Both the position numbers and the translations under genes were made by a program. A DNA stretch of 37,034 nt from DAOVQB01 sp023128935 (GTDB lineage: Bacteria; Eisenbacteria; RBG-16-71-46; CAIMUX01; WJJG01): positions 1 to 37,034 of the forward strand of contig DAOVQB010000021.1 of the NCBI GenBank assembly GCA_030628905.1. Direction: 5' to 3'. The notes under the pieces are model-generated. The model was not told where the DNA came from. It ran no database searches and saw only the letters and a list, made by a program, of their open reading frames with translations. Below, piece after piece: positions 8,348 through 17,800 of this stretch. Position 1 is the first letter of the stretch. The number at the start of each line of letters is the position of its first letter.

Positions 8348-8743
8348 ATGTACCTGAATGCCTTTCGGATTCGTTTGGCGCTGATGATAGCGGGCGTGCT
8401 TGTCGTCGGGATCTATTTCCTCGCTGGCGGCTCACTAAGACCTGGCTCCAAGTCCCTAATCCTCATCGAGTACGGCATGTACCCGCGCGAGTTCGACGGT
8501 CTGGAGGTTCTAATTGATGGCGAACCCGCCGGCAGGCTGCAGCGGTTCGGATCAGCATTCAAGACGGGCTTCCAGGTTGAGGATGGAGATCACATCGTCG
8601 AACTCGTGCATCCCAAGTACCGATGTGAGCCGGCACGAATCACATCAGGAATGGGAGGAAGGACTGTGCTACTCATCCCAGACTTCCAGCAGGTCAGCAC
8701 TACGAGCGGGGAGTTAGAAACTGTGCTGGTCTTGACTCACTAG
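8348..8743 (+). CDS. hypothetical membrane-anchored protein with PEGA-like C-terminal domain
   Basis: This is a 131-residue protein. ATG 8348 is chosen because GGAGG lies 7 nt upstream; an in-frame ATG at 8273 has no ribosome-binding site. One N-terminal membrane helix (ALMIAGVLVVGIYFLAGG) is followed by a domain of about 95 residues with the pattern …GLEVLIDGEPAGRLQ…VEDGDHIVELVH…. This resembles PEGA-type beta-sandwich modules, in which a small strand-rich unit decorates a surface protein. The assignment is by pattern only. It is divergent from the lipoprotein gene and could share regulation with it. No enzyme motif is seen. Confidence 0.65.
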   Translation: MYLNAFRIRLALMIAGVLVVGIYFLAGGSLRPGSKSLILIEYGMYPREFDGLEVLIDGEPAGRLQRFGSAFKTGFQVEDGDHIVELVHPKYRCEPARITSGMGGRTVLLIPDFQQVSTTSGELETVLVLTH

Positions 8744-8880
8744 TGGATCGCCTGCCGGTTGCTAGCGCCGCAAGCCACCACAATCACATCACATGACCAC
8801 CCACGACCTCACTGCCTGCAACATGAAATCGACCTGGTGTGTTATCATCGGCACGTAACGCAACCAGTGAGGAGAGCAAC

Positions 8881-10995
8881 ATGATCCCCAATCTCCATTC
8901 CTTCGGAAGACTCCCAGTACTCAGCGCCCGTGGGGAGCTGTCCCTCGAGACCCTTGCAGGAAGACTGCTTGGCCACCAGAGGAGCGCTCATGTCACCTGC
9001 CTTCTCATCCTCGCAGTGATGAATGGCCCCTTCGCCCCCGCTCGCGGCGACATTGACCTGGCAGACGGACCCGACGCGTTGATATACGGGGATCGCTTCC
9101 CCGGCGGCGCTGGAGACCTAGCGGGCTGGGACATTGCCGCGGGGGACCTGGACGGTGACGGCGTTTTGGATCTTCTGATCTCCGCCCCCTATGCAGATGG
9201 ACCGAACAACACGCGCTGGTCAACGATGGATCTCTACCTCTATTTCGGTCGCGACGCTGGAAGTTGGGGAGATGAACTTGCGGCGAACGCCACCGCGGAT
9301 GTCATCTTCTATGGTGGCTACAATCCGGGCACGGGCGACTCCAACTTCCCGGGCTGGGACGTCTCCTGTGGCGATATCGACGGCGACGGGATTGATGATC
9401 TCGCCTTCTCTGCCCCCCATGCCGACGGCCCCTATGGTGACCGCAACGCCACTGGGGCGATCTACATCTACTATGGACGGCCGCGGGCTGAATGGAATCC
9501 GGTCTACGACACGATGGGCGAAGTGGGCGAGGCGGCCGACATCGAGATCTACGGCGCTGACGACAACGATTCGATCGGCGGAAGGGACCTGGCTGGCTCA
9601 ATGGGAGCCAACGCGTCCAAGAGCCTCAAGCTGGCAGATATCACCGGGGACGGTAGAGCGGAGATCATCTTTGGAGCGGTCTACGCAGATGGGCCTGCCA
9701 ACAGCCGGAATTCATGCGGTGATGCCTATGTCGTCTTCGGCAACACGCGCGACGCCCTGACCAATCTAATCACCGTTCATCCCGCAGATCCGGGCCGCGA
9801 TATTGATCTGTCCTTCTTTGGGGGAGCGGAAGCAGACTTCTTCGGCTTTAGCGTGGCGGTCGGTGATTTCGATGGCGACACCTTCGGCGATCTTGCCATT
9901 GGGGCCCTCTATTCCGACGGACCGCCAACTGTCACGCGCAACAGTTGCGGCGATGCGTACATCTTCTTTGGGCGCCCAGAATCCGAATGGGCCGAGACCT
10001 ATGATGTGCTGGCTGGAGACTACGACCGATGGATTCAAGGCCGGGCGGAGAATGGGCATGCGCCCTATCGGATGGCAGCGGGAGACATCGACGGCGATGG
10101 CAAGGCCGATCTGGTTCTCTCCACACCCCACAATCGAATCCCCGTGAGACCCAAGGCCGGCGAGCAGCAGATCGTCTTCGGGCGGGAGAGGATCACCTGG
10201 CCCCAGTTTATCGACCTCGCGGTGGACGCGGACGTCTGGTTTCAGGGCCGGGACAATGTCGATGTCTGGGGCACCGTTGGTGTGGAGCGTTTCGAAATCG
10301 GCTGTGATGTCTCCATCGCCGACGTCGATGCCGACGGCAAGGCTGACATGCTAATCGGCGCCAAGTTTGGCGACAGCATTGCCAACAGCCGCTCCAACGC
10401 CGGAGAGGCGCTCCTTGTCATGGGGCGCGACCAGAATCAGTTCGAGCCGGTCTATGATTTCCGCAACGATCCGGGGATCATCGCAGAGAACATCTGGGGA
10501 GCGGAGACCGGTGTGACCGGCGACTTCTACCACTATGACGCCGCAGGCCATAGCGTCCTGCTCGCGGATCTGACCGGCGATGGCAAGGCCGATCTCATCC
10601 TCTCGGCTCCATTCGCCGACGGACCGGGCAACGCCATTCCCGAAGCAGGCGAGACGTACCTCATCTTCAACCCTGATCCCGCAAACATCGCCGGTGACCG
10701 TTGCGGTAGGATTCCCCGAGACCTGACCATCTCTCTCGCCCCCAACCCCTCTCCGGGGCGCCTTGGGGTGAGCTTCAACCTGAGCCATGCCGCCGAATCC
10801 AGGTTGGAGATCTTTGACGCGCAGGGCCGGAGGATCCGCAAGCTGCTTGAAGGCTGTCTGCCGACAGGTCCCGGCCGGGCAAGCTGGGATGGGCGCGACG
10901 AATCAGGCCAACCGGTACCCTCCGGCGTCTATGTGGTCCGGTTCGCCAGCAGTTTGCATGAGCAAGCCATTGGGCGTGTACTAATCGCGCGCTGA
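8881..10995 (+). CDS. exported FG-GAP repeat beta-propeller protein with FlgD-like C-terminal domain
   Basis: This is a 704-residue protein. ATG 8881 follows GAGGAGAG at good spacing. The hydrophobic export segment (VTCLLILAVMNGPFAPARG) begins only near residue 39, so the N-region is unusually long. At least seven FG-GAP units follow (about 60-590), each with a calcium-loop-like core such as GDLDGDGVLDLLISAPYADG, GDIDGDGIDDLAFSAPHADG, ADITGDGRAEIIFG and ADVDADGKADMLIG. This is the integrin-alpha-like propeller fold, normally Ca-binding and involved in adhesion or surface binding. The C-terminal ~90 residues are the FlgD-like tag (IFDAQGRRIRKLLEG…WDGRDESG…GVYVV…VLIAR). It is followed 38 nt later by the CotH gene on the same strand, so an operon is possible. 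Confidence 0.9.
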   Translation: MIPNLHSFGRLPVLSARGELSLETLAGRLLGHQRSAHVTCLLILAVMNGPFAPARGDIDLADGPDALIYGDRFPGGAGDLAGWDIAAGDLDGDGVLDLLISAPYADGPNNTRWSTMDLYLYFGRDAGSWGDELAANATADVIFYGGYNPGTGDSNFPGWDVSCGDIDGDGIDDLAFSAPHADGPYGDRNATGAIYIYYGRPRAEWNPVYDTMGEVGEAADIEIYGADDNDSIGGRDLAGSMGANASKSLKLADITGDGRAEIIFGAVYADGPANSRNSCGDAYVVFGNTRDALTNLITVHPADPGRDIDLSFFGGAEADFFGFSVAVGDFDGDTFGDLAIGALYSDGPPTVTRNSCGDAYIFFGRPESEWAETYDVLAGDYDRWIQGRAENGHAPYRMAAGDIDGDGKADLVLSTPHNRIPVRPKAGEQQIVFGRERITWPQFIDLAVDADVWFQGRDNVDVWGTVGVERFEIGCDVSIADVDADGKADMLIGAKFGDSIANSRSNAGEALLVMGRDQNQFEPVYDFRNDPGIIAENIWGAETGVTGDFYHYDAAGHSVLLADLTGDGKADLILSAPFADGPGNAIPEAGETYLIFNPDPANIAGDRCGRIPRDLTISLAPNPSPGRLGVSFNLSHAAESRLEIFDAQGRRIRKLLEGCLPTGPGRASWDGRDESGQPVPSGVYVVRFASSLHEQAIGRVLIAR

Positions 10996-11033
10996 GGATC
11001 ACCATGGTTGCATTCTAAGAGGATTGATATGAT

Positions 11034-14000
11034 ATGCGGACCCAGCGCTTTCTCCTTCCAATTCTGTGCCTAGTCCTTTCGGTGGCCCTTTCTCCGGCGT
11101 CGGTTGCCCGCTCTCAGGTCCTTCTTAATGAGTACGTCTCCTCCAATATCAATGGCCTCTTGGACGAGGATGGCGATTCCTCCGACTGGATTGAGCTGTA
11201 CAACGACGGGCCCAACGATGTGAACCTGGATGGTTTTGGGCTTTCCGATGATCCAGAGGAAGCCTTCAAGTGGGCCTTTCAGGAAGTCGTGATTCCACCA
11301 CATGGCCATCTGCTCATATTCGCATCAGGAAAGGATCGGCACCTTGGAGCTGCGCACTGGGAAACCGTTATCGACTGGGGTGACGTCTGGAAGTACTTGG
11401 CAAATCATTCCCCGCCACCAGCGGATTGGCGCGAGCCCGAATTCGATGACTCCACGTGGGAGACAGGTCCCACTGGTATCGGTTACGGAGACGATGACGA
11501 TGCCACTGTGATTCCCCCCTGCATCTCCGCCTGTCTGCGCAAGGCCTTCCAGGTTGAGGATCCAAATGTCGTCCGCTTGATCTGTCTCCATGTCGACTAT
11601 GATGACGCCTTCGTCGCCTATCTCAACGGCGTGGAGATTGCCCGCGCCAACATCAGTGCCCCCGGGTATCCCGCTTGGAATCAACCAGCCGATCAGGGCC
11701 GCGAAGCCCTCATCTATCAGGGGGGGCTGCCTGACCTCTACCTGGGAGACGGGACTGCATCCCTTCTCCAGACTGGGCACAATGTCCTGGCCATCGAGGT
11801 TCACAATGTCGCGCCCGCGTCTTCGGACATGAGCCTAATCCCCTTCCTCACGCTTGGAATGGATGAGCCGCCATCGGGTGGCGGCGTTGGAGTCGCTCAT
11901 TTTATCCGTTTCCTCATTCCGCGCCTACACACGAACTTCAAGATTGACGCGGCGGGCGAGACCCTGTCGCTCCACGACCCCCAGGGCTCGTTACTCGACT
12001 CGGTGGCAACCGGACAGTTGTATGCCGATCTCTCCCGTGGTCGCGCGCCAGACGCTGGACCCGTCTGGCACTTCTTCACCGAGCCAACTCCCGAAGAGCC
12101 CAATGCCGCCGGAGGCTACGCTGAGTTTGCCGACCCGCCGGCGTTCTCCGTTCCTGGTGGCTTCTATCCAGGAACACTTGTGCTGCAGCTTTCCTCACCC
12201 TCACCCTGCGCGGCCATCTACTACACTACCGATGGCGCCGATCCCACTGTACAATCCATTCCCTACACCGTTCCCATTGCCATCACGCAGTCATGCGTAA
12301 TTCGCGCTCGCGCCTTTGAGGACGCTCATCTCCCCAGTCTTGTCATAACGCATAGCTATATTCTAGATGACCCCGCCTCCATGGCCGCTGTATCACTCGC
12401 CACGGATCCGTACAATCTATGGGATGAGGAGTACGGCATTTATGTGGAGCCTAATATCTGGGAGAATTGGGAGCGTCCTATCCATGTCGAACTCTTCGAA
12501 TCCGACGCTACTCTAGGATTCCGTCTGGATGCAGGCGTCAAGATCCACGGCGGCTCGTCACGCACCCTTCCGCAGAAGTCTCTGCGTCTTCTAGCCCGCG
12601 CAGGTTATGGCTATCCTCTCATCGAGTATCCCGTCTTTGATGAAAAGCCAATCACCGCTTTCAAACGCCTTGTGCTGCGCAACTCAGGCAACGACTGGTG
12701 CTCATCGATGCTGCGAGATGCCCTCATGCACAGGATCGCAGCACATACCGATCTCGACCGGCAGGCCTATCGTCCGTGCCGTGTCTATCTGAACGGCGCG
12801 TATTGGGGCATCCACAACATCCGGGAAAAGATTGGCCAATACTACTTGGCTGAGAACCATGGCGTCGATCCCGATGAGGTGGATCTTCTCGAGTTCAATG
12901 GCGTGGTGATCGAAGGGAGCGCTGAGCATTACCTGGCCATGTTGGAGTACATCCAAACCCACGGACTGTCCGACTCCACGCACTTCGCCTACATCCAGAC
13001 CCAAATGGATACAGCCAATTTCGCCACGTACTGCATCTTCCAGATCTTCTACGCAAACACCGATTGGCCCGGGAACAACAACAAGTATTGGCGCCCCCAA
13101 ACAGCCAATGACAGGTGGCGTTGGATCCTCCTCGACACCGACTTTGGACTTGGACTCGAGAGTGGCTACTGGCACAACACGCTGGCTTTCGCTTTGGAAC
13201 CTGATGGCCCCCCATGGCCCAATCCCCCTTGGTCCACGTTCCTCCTGCGCAGCTTTATGGAGAACGAAACCTTCAGGCACGCCTTCATCAATTGCTACGC
13301 CGATCACCTGAATTCGAGTTTCCTCCCTACCCGGACGACCGCCCTGGCACAGGGCATTGCGGCCCTGATCGAGGATGAAATCCCCCGGCACATGGAAAGA
13401 TGGAATCGCCCAGTCTGGCACTGGCAGAATGCCATGAATGTCATCTACACGTTTCTCGCCATGAGATCACAACATGCCCGGACCCATATCATTGACGAGT
13501 TTCGTCTCCCCGGCACATTCTCGCTCTCGCTGGACATTGTGCCCCACGGCGGTGGAGGCATTGCGTTGACTGCCATCAGTGTGGATTCAACCTGGTCCGG
13601 GACTTACTTCCGGGATGTTCCTGTTCCACTCTCTGCAATCCCGGCGCCCGGCTATACCTTCCTGGGGTGGTCTGATCCGCAACTGCCTCAGCAGCCCACG
13701 GTACTGATAAGCCCAAGTGGTGACTATTCGGTCGCAGCCCTCTTCGAGGAGGGATCGGTTCCGCCTGACACGCAGATAGTCATCAATGAGATAAATTATC
13801 ACTCCGCTGCGAGCTTCGACCCGGGCGACTGGGTTGAATTGTACAATAACAGCAGCGGGCCAGTTGATCTGGGCAACTGGGTGTTCAAGGACGAGGAGGA
13901 TGGCCACATTTTCACCATTCCAGGGGGCACAGTTCTCCAAGCCGGAGGATATGTGGTCCTCTGCCGCAGTGTCGCCGATTTCAGCGCCCTCTTTCCTGAA

Positions 14001-14573
14001 GTCAGTCCCGTGCTTGGCGATCTGGACTTCGGCTTCAGCGGCGGTGGGGAACTCCTGCGCCTGTTCGATCCGACAGGTGAACCGCACGACTATGTGGAAT
14101 ACGATGACGAGCCCCCATGGCCCACCGAACCTGATGGTCATGGACCGACACTTGAACTGATCGATCCCAACCTCGCTAACACGCTGCCTGCGAGCTGGGC
14201 AGCCTCTTTAGATCATGGCACGCCCGGCGCTCTCAACAGCGCGTCATCCACGGCCTCAATCCCCGCGAGGCCCGACTCGCCGGAGGGAAGATTATATGTC
14301 TTGGGGCTCCAGCGCCCCTGCCCCAACCCTCTGACCCGCGGAACGCAGATCTGCTTCACCTTGGATCAAGACCGCCATACAAGGCTCGTGGCCTACGATG
14401 TCTCGGGCCGCCGTGTGCTTGTACTCATTGCAGGGCGCTTCCAGAGGGGCATTCACCGCGTTCTGTGGACTGGCCGCGATGACGCAGGTCATCGTTTGTC
14501 ACCGGGCATCTACCTCTTGCAGATGCAGGCGGATGCTTTTAGAACCTCTCGGAAGATCCTGGTGCTCCCATAG
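11034..14573 (+). CDS. secreted CotH-kinase-domain protein with two lamin-tail domains and FlgD-like C-terminal domain
   Basis: This is a 1179-residue protein with a signal peptide (MRTQRFLLPILCLVLSVALS…). Domain order by motif: lamin-tail domain 1 (about 28-100, VLLNEYVSSN…DWIELYNDG…); a beta-sandwich region (about 105-285, DDSTWETGPTGIGYGDDDD…); a chitobiase C-terminal-like fold (about 365-440, AIYYTTDGADPT); CotH kinase-like domain (about 449-800) with KSLRLLAR, YLNGAYWGIHNIREK and the metal-binding D701-T-D703-FG; a repeat with 'GYTFLGWSD' (about 840-905); lamin-tail domain 2 (about 913-1060, IVINEINYHS…DWVELYNN); and the FlgD-like tag (about 1090-1179, ending ILVLP rather than the usual Arg). 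Spore-coat CotH is a protein kinase, so an extracytoplasmic phosphotransferase is possible, but the substrate is unknown. AGAGGA lies about 10 nt upstream of the ATG. Confidence 0.9.
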   Translation: MRTQRFLLPILCLVLSVALSPASVARSQVLLNEYVSSNINGLLDEDGDSSDWIELYNDGPNDVNLDGFGLSDDPEEAFKWAFQEVVIPPHGHLLIFASGKDRHLGAAHWETVIDWGDVWKYLANHSPPPADWREPEFDDSTWETGPTGIGYGDDDDATVIPPCISACLRKAFQVEDPNVVRLICLHVDYDDAFVAYLNGVEIARANISAPGYPAWNQPADQGREALIYQGGLPDLYLGDGTASLLQTGHNVLAIEVHNVAPASSDMSLIPFLTLGMDEPPSGGGVGVAHFIRFLIPRLHTNFKIDAAGETLSLHDPQGSLLDSVATGQLYADLSRGRAPDAGPVWHFFTEPTPEEPNAAGGYAEFADPPAFSVPGGFYPGTLVLQLSSPSPCAAIYYTTDGADPTVQSIPYTVPIAITQSCVIRARAFEDAHLPSLVITHSYILDDPASMAAVSLATDPYNLWDEEYGIYVEPNIWENWERPIHVELFESDATLGFRLDAGVKIHGGSSRTLPQKSLRLLARAGYGYPLIEYPVFDEKPITAFKRLVLRNSGNDWCSSMLRDALMHRIAAHTDLDRQAYRPCRVYLNGAYWGIHNIREKIGQYYLAENHGVDPDEVDLLEFNGVVIEGSAEHYLAMLEYIQTHGLSDSTHFAYIQTQMDTANFATYCIFQIFYANTDWPGNNNKYWRPQTANDRWRWILLDTDFGLGLESGYWHNTLAFALEPDGPPWPNPPWSTFLLRSFMENETFRHAFINCYADHLNSSFLPTRTTALAQGIAALIEDEIPRHMERWNRPVWHWQNAMNVIYTFLAMRSQHARTHIIDEFRLPGTFSLSLDIVPHGGGGIALTAISVDSTWSGTYFRDVPVPLSAIPAPGYTFLGWSDPQLPQQPTVLISPSGDYSVAALFEEGSVPPDTQIVINEINYHSAASFDPGDWVELYNNSSGPVDLGNWVFKDEEDGHIFTIPGGTVLQAGGYVVLCRSVADFSALFPEVSPVLGDLDFGFSGGGELLRLFDPTGEPHDYVEYDDEPPWPTEPDGHGPTLELIDPNLANTLPASWAASLDHGTPGALNSASSTASIPARPDSPEGRLYVLGLQRPCPNPLTRGTQICFTLDQDRHTRLVAYDVSGRRVLVLIAGRFQRGIHRVLWTGRDDAGHRLSPGIYLLQMQADAFRTSRKILVLP

Positions 14574-14861
14574 TTTCTCAAACCGCCATGCGCTGCACTG
14601 GGATTCTCTGCTCCCTTGCCAAGATGCTCTGCAGTACATGCCATAAGCTCTGCATGACAAGAAGTTAGATCGGCAACTACTCAAACATGTCCTCGAATGA
14701 TCCCCTGTGATTTCTAGTGATCGGGAGTGTTTGATACGCAGCCGCCGTAGATGGCGGGAAGGGCGAACCCACAAGGGGTCCGCCCTCCGTCTGACTTCCC
14801 CGTCGGGTCGGCCATCTGCCCGCCGGTGTGGCAACGCCGGCAATGGCCCACCACCACTGTC
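14574..14861. other. convergent intergenic region with a nested palindrome
   Basis: This gap of 288 bases lies between converging genes. No coding signal was found. Its right half holds the structured element annotated at 14749-14817, which may serve as a bidirectional terminator or be an interspersed repeat. Confidence 0.5.
14749..14817 (+). repeat. nested imperfect palindrome (three stacked stems)
   Basis: Three stems nest inside one another: outer AGATGGC (14749-14755) with GCCATCT (14811-14817); middle GGGAAG (about 14756-14761) with CTTCCC (about 14795-14800); inner GGGCGAACCC (14761-14770) with GGGTCCGCCC (14776-14785), which has one A-C mismatch and a 5-nt loop. It lies between two convergent genes, where transcription from both sides must end, but no U-tract follows. 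It shares the core TGGCGGGA with the repeats near 2112 and 2158. It may be a REP-like or terminator-like element. Confidence 0.5.
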
Positions 14862-17800
14862 CTACCGCATCAGGATGACCGGTCTGCTCTCGCGTGCGTC
14901 ACCAGTGATCATTCTGAGGAAGTAGACGCCGCCTGCAACTGTGCGTCCGCTGTCATCGCGGCCGTCCCAGCTCATCGTATGCTGGCCGCTGGCCCTCTGG
15001 CCGCTTGCCAGCATACGCACCCGCCGGCCGCTAATGTCATAGACGCCCACGGTCACATATTCCGGCCGAGCCAGTTCGAAGTGAACGCGGGTTCTCTGTC
15101 CGAAGGGATTCGGCATATTGGGCAGCAGCCGGGTTCTCGCAAGCTCACTGACGCGGGATTCAGGCACATCTGCCCATCCCTCCCCATAGCAGAGCTGTGC
15201 CACCCTGGCATTCTGCTGCAGCATATATAGACCATCCCCGCCAATGACCGCAAAGGCCAGCTCGCGGACCTCACCTGGTGCCAGCATGAGCGGCCCGGCG
15301 GATGCCAGCACACTGTAGTCTGACGGCTCCGCGGATTGCGTCAGGATGTGCTCGGGATCAGCCGCGGATAGGAACTTGTACTTGTCGCTGTCTGTCACGT
15401 GCTCATTCGGCCAGACGTACGTGGGATTGTGCACGAGCGTGAGGTTGCCAACGGGCACTGGAGCCCCATCATCCAATAGGGCCACACCAACGTGGAGACC
15501 AGAGGGATCGTTCACGTAGACCATGCGACGATCGAGATCGGCTGCCCCCTCATCATCACCCGAATTCTCACCCAGATCGAAATCGAAGAAAGCACCGAAG
15601 TAGAAATCGGTGAGTGGCTCCATGCTGCGGTTATCAATGATGTAACGGACGATGACGAAGTCATCAGCCGGCGAAGGGTATCCCCAGGCCCAGGAGATCT
15701 GTTCAACGTATATCCCGAGCGGAGTGGTGCCGCCCTCGTCCGTGAAGCCGGCGTGGATGTCCTGGTGCGACGTGCCGTGCTCGTCAATCCATACGTGGCC
15801 ATCTGGATCTGTGGAAACCACCCACTCGGGATCGTCAGCATCGTAGTCGCGGTTGGCGACATAGCTTGAATCCACACTGGCCCAAGGACCTCCGATATAG
15901 AGCTGGTTGTCACCTCCGCTCGGATAGATGAAGCCGGAGCCCTCTTGCTGGCTAGCATCCGTGAAGCCGATGATCCCCTGCTTGGTAACCGTCAGAACAC
16001 AGTCGCCTACGTCATGATTGGCCCAGTCCATCCCGCAGGGGTTGGGATCGCAGGAGATGCCCTCGCCCAAGAACACACCACCCAGCGCATCGCAGTCGGA
16101 TAGTGGCAAAAACATGCAGACTGCCTCAGGGAAGCAGCAGGCACCAGGGCCAGGCGGATTGAGGAACGTGTTGTAGAAGATGTCGCCCATCATGACGTCG
16201 GGCGCAAGCCGGTAGTCCGTCCAGACGATGTGAGCCGTGGTCTGGTCCACATCAATCCAGTTGTAGTCCCCGGCCCAGGTATTGGGAGGAGGACCCATGA
16301 GCTGCGTCGTCACGCGCGTATTCGGCTGAAACACCCCAGTGCCAAGCAGCATGGCGGTCCCGTAGACGTCCATCTGCGCGTCCAGGGGGCAGTTTCGACT
16401 GTCGTACCAAATGATATCCACCGTCCCGTTCGGCTTGACATCCAGCCAGGGATGGGATTGGTCGTGATTGGTGTTGTCGTCGTTCACCCGAACTGGCGCG
16501 GTCCAGGTCTGGCCTCCGTTGAGGGACTCCACGTAGAAGATGTCCCCCTCATCGGCACCGAAGATGAGGGCGTTGGCATAGAAGTCACCCAACGGGCCGT
16601 TGCGCATGTCCCGCCAGTCGTAGAAAGCCCCATTGCCGTCTGAGCCGATGTGCGGACACTCTGAGTCGTTGGCGCCCGGGGCGTCCCCCACATCTATGCG
16701 GAAGTCGGAGATGGGCCACGTGAGGCCGCCGTTTGTCGAGTAGGTGGCATAGACGTCCCACCCGGTGAAGGGAACAGCATTGCGGTCGTCCTGCCAGACC
16801 ACATGGACATTGGTGCCGGCGATGCTGATCCTGGGATAGACGCCATTTGCCGTTCCGGCTGGTACGCCAGCATTCAGGCGCACCTCACCCATCCAGCTTC
16901 CGATTTGCCCCGCGTTGAAGGAGCAGGTGATGAAGATGTCATCGCGCACACCGACTGCGTTGCGGTCATCCCCGAACGCGACATAGACATTGTTCCCGCT
17001 GCAGGCCATCTGCTGGAACTGCGCTCTGCTGGTGCCAGGCGCATTGTTCAAACAGAAGTCAGGCGACCAAGCTGCCCCGTTGCTCATCGACTGTGTGAAG
17101 TAGACGTCACTCACGAGGGGATTCGTTCGCTTATCAAGCCAGCACACATACACATTGCTTCCCGAGGCGCAAATCTTGGGTGCATAAGCGAAGTCAGAGC
17201 CCGCGGGCGCGCCGTCCAGGCGCTGCGGGACCGACCAGGTGGCGCCGGCATTTGCCGAGACGCTGAAGTAGATGTGGCTCCCGGTTGCGCCGGCGCCCTG
17301 TGCCCAAACCAGGTATACGAAGTTGCCAACCGAAGCCAGGTCGTGCTGGTAGGCATGCGCACCGGTGGCGACAGGGATCTCAAGCGGTGCCCAGGTCAGG
17401 CCGTTGTTGGTGGAGTAGTTGATCCGGACATCCTGACCAGTTGCGGTGGCCGCTTCCCATGACACGCAGACGTTGGAGCCACTGCACGTGATCACAGGCG
17501 TGCCGATGCCCTGGCTTGCCATATTGTCCAAGGGAATCGGGTTGGCAAGCCAACCCTGCCCATTGTTGGCGGAGACATTGACGTAGACATAGCTGGGCAG
17601 GCCACCGGCGAAGGTCTCAATCCATGCTACATAGACGTTATTGCCGATGCTGGCGATACCCGGAACAACGGATCCGCTGTGGGTTCCAGGCGCCATCGTG
17701 CTGATCAGGGTCTCAGTCCCCGGCCAGGTGGGATTGGCCGTCTGCGTGGCCCTGAAGTAGATGTCCCAGATCCCAGCGCGGTCGTCCGCCCAGGCCGCAT

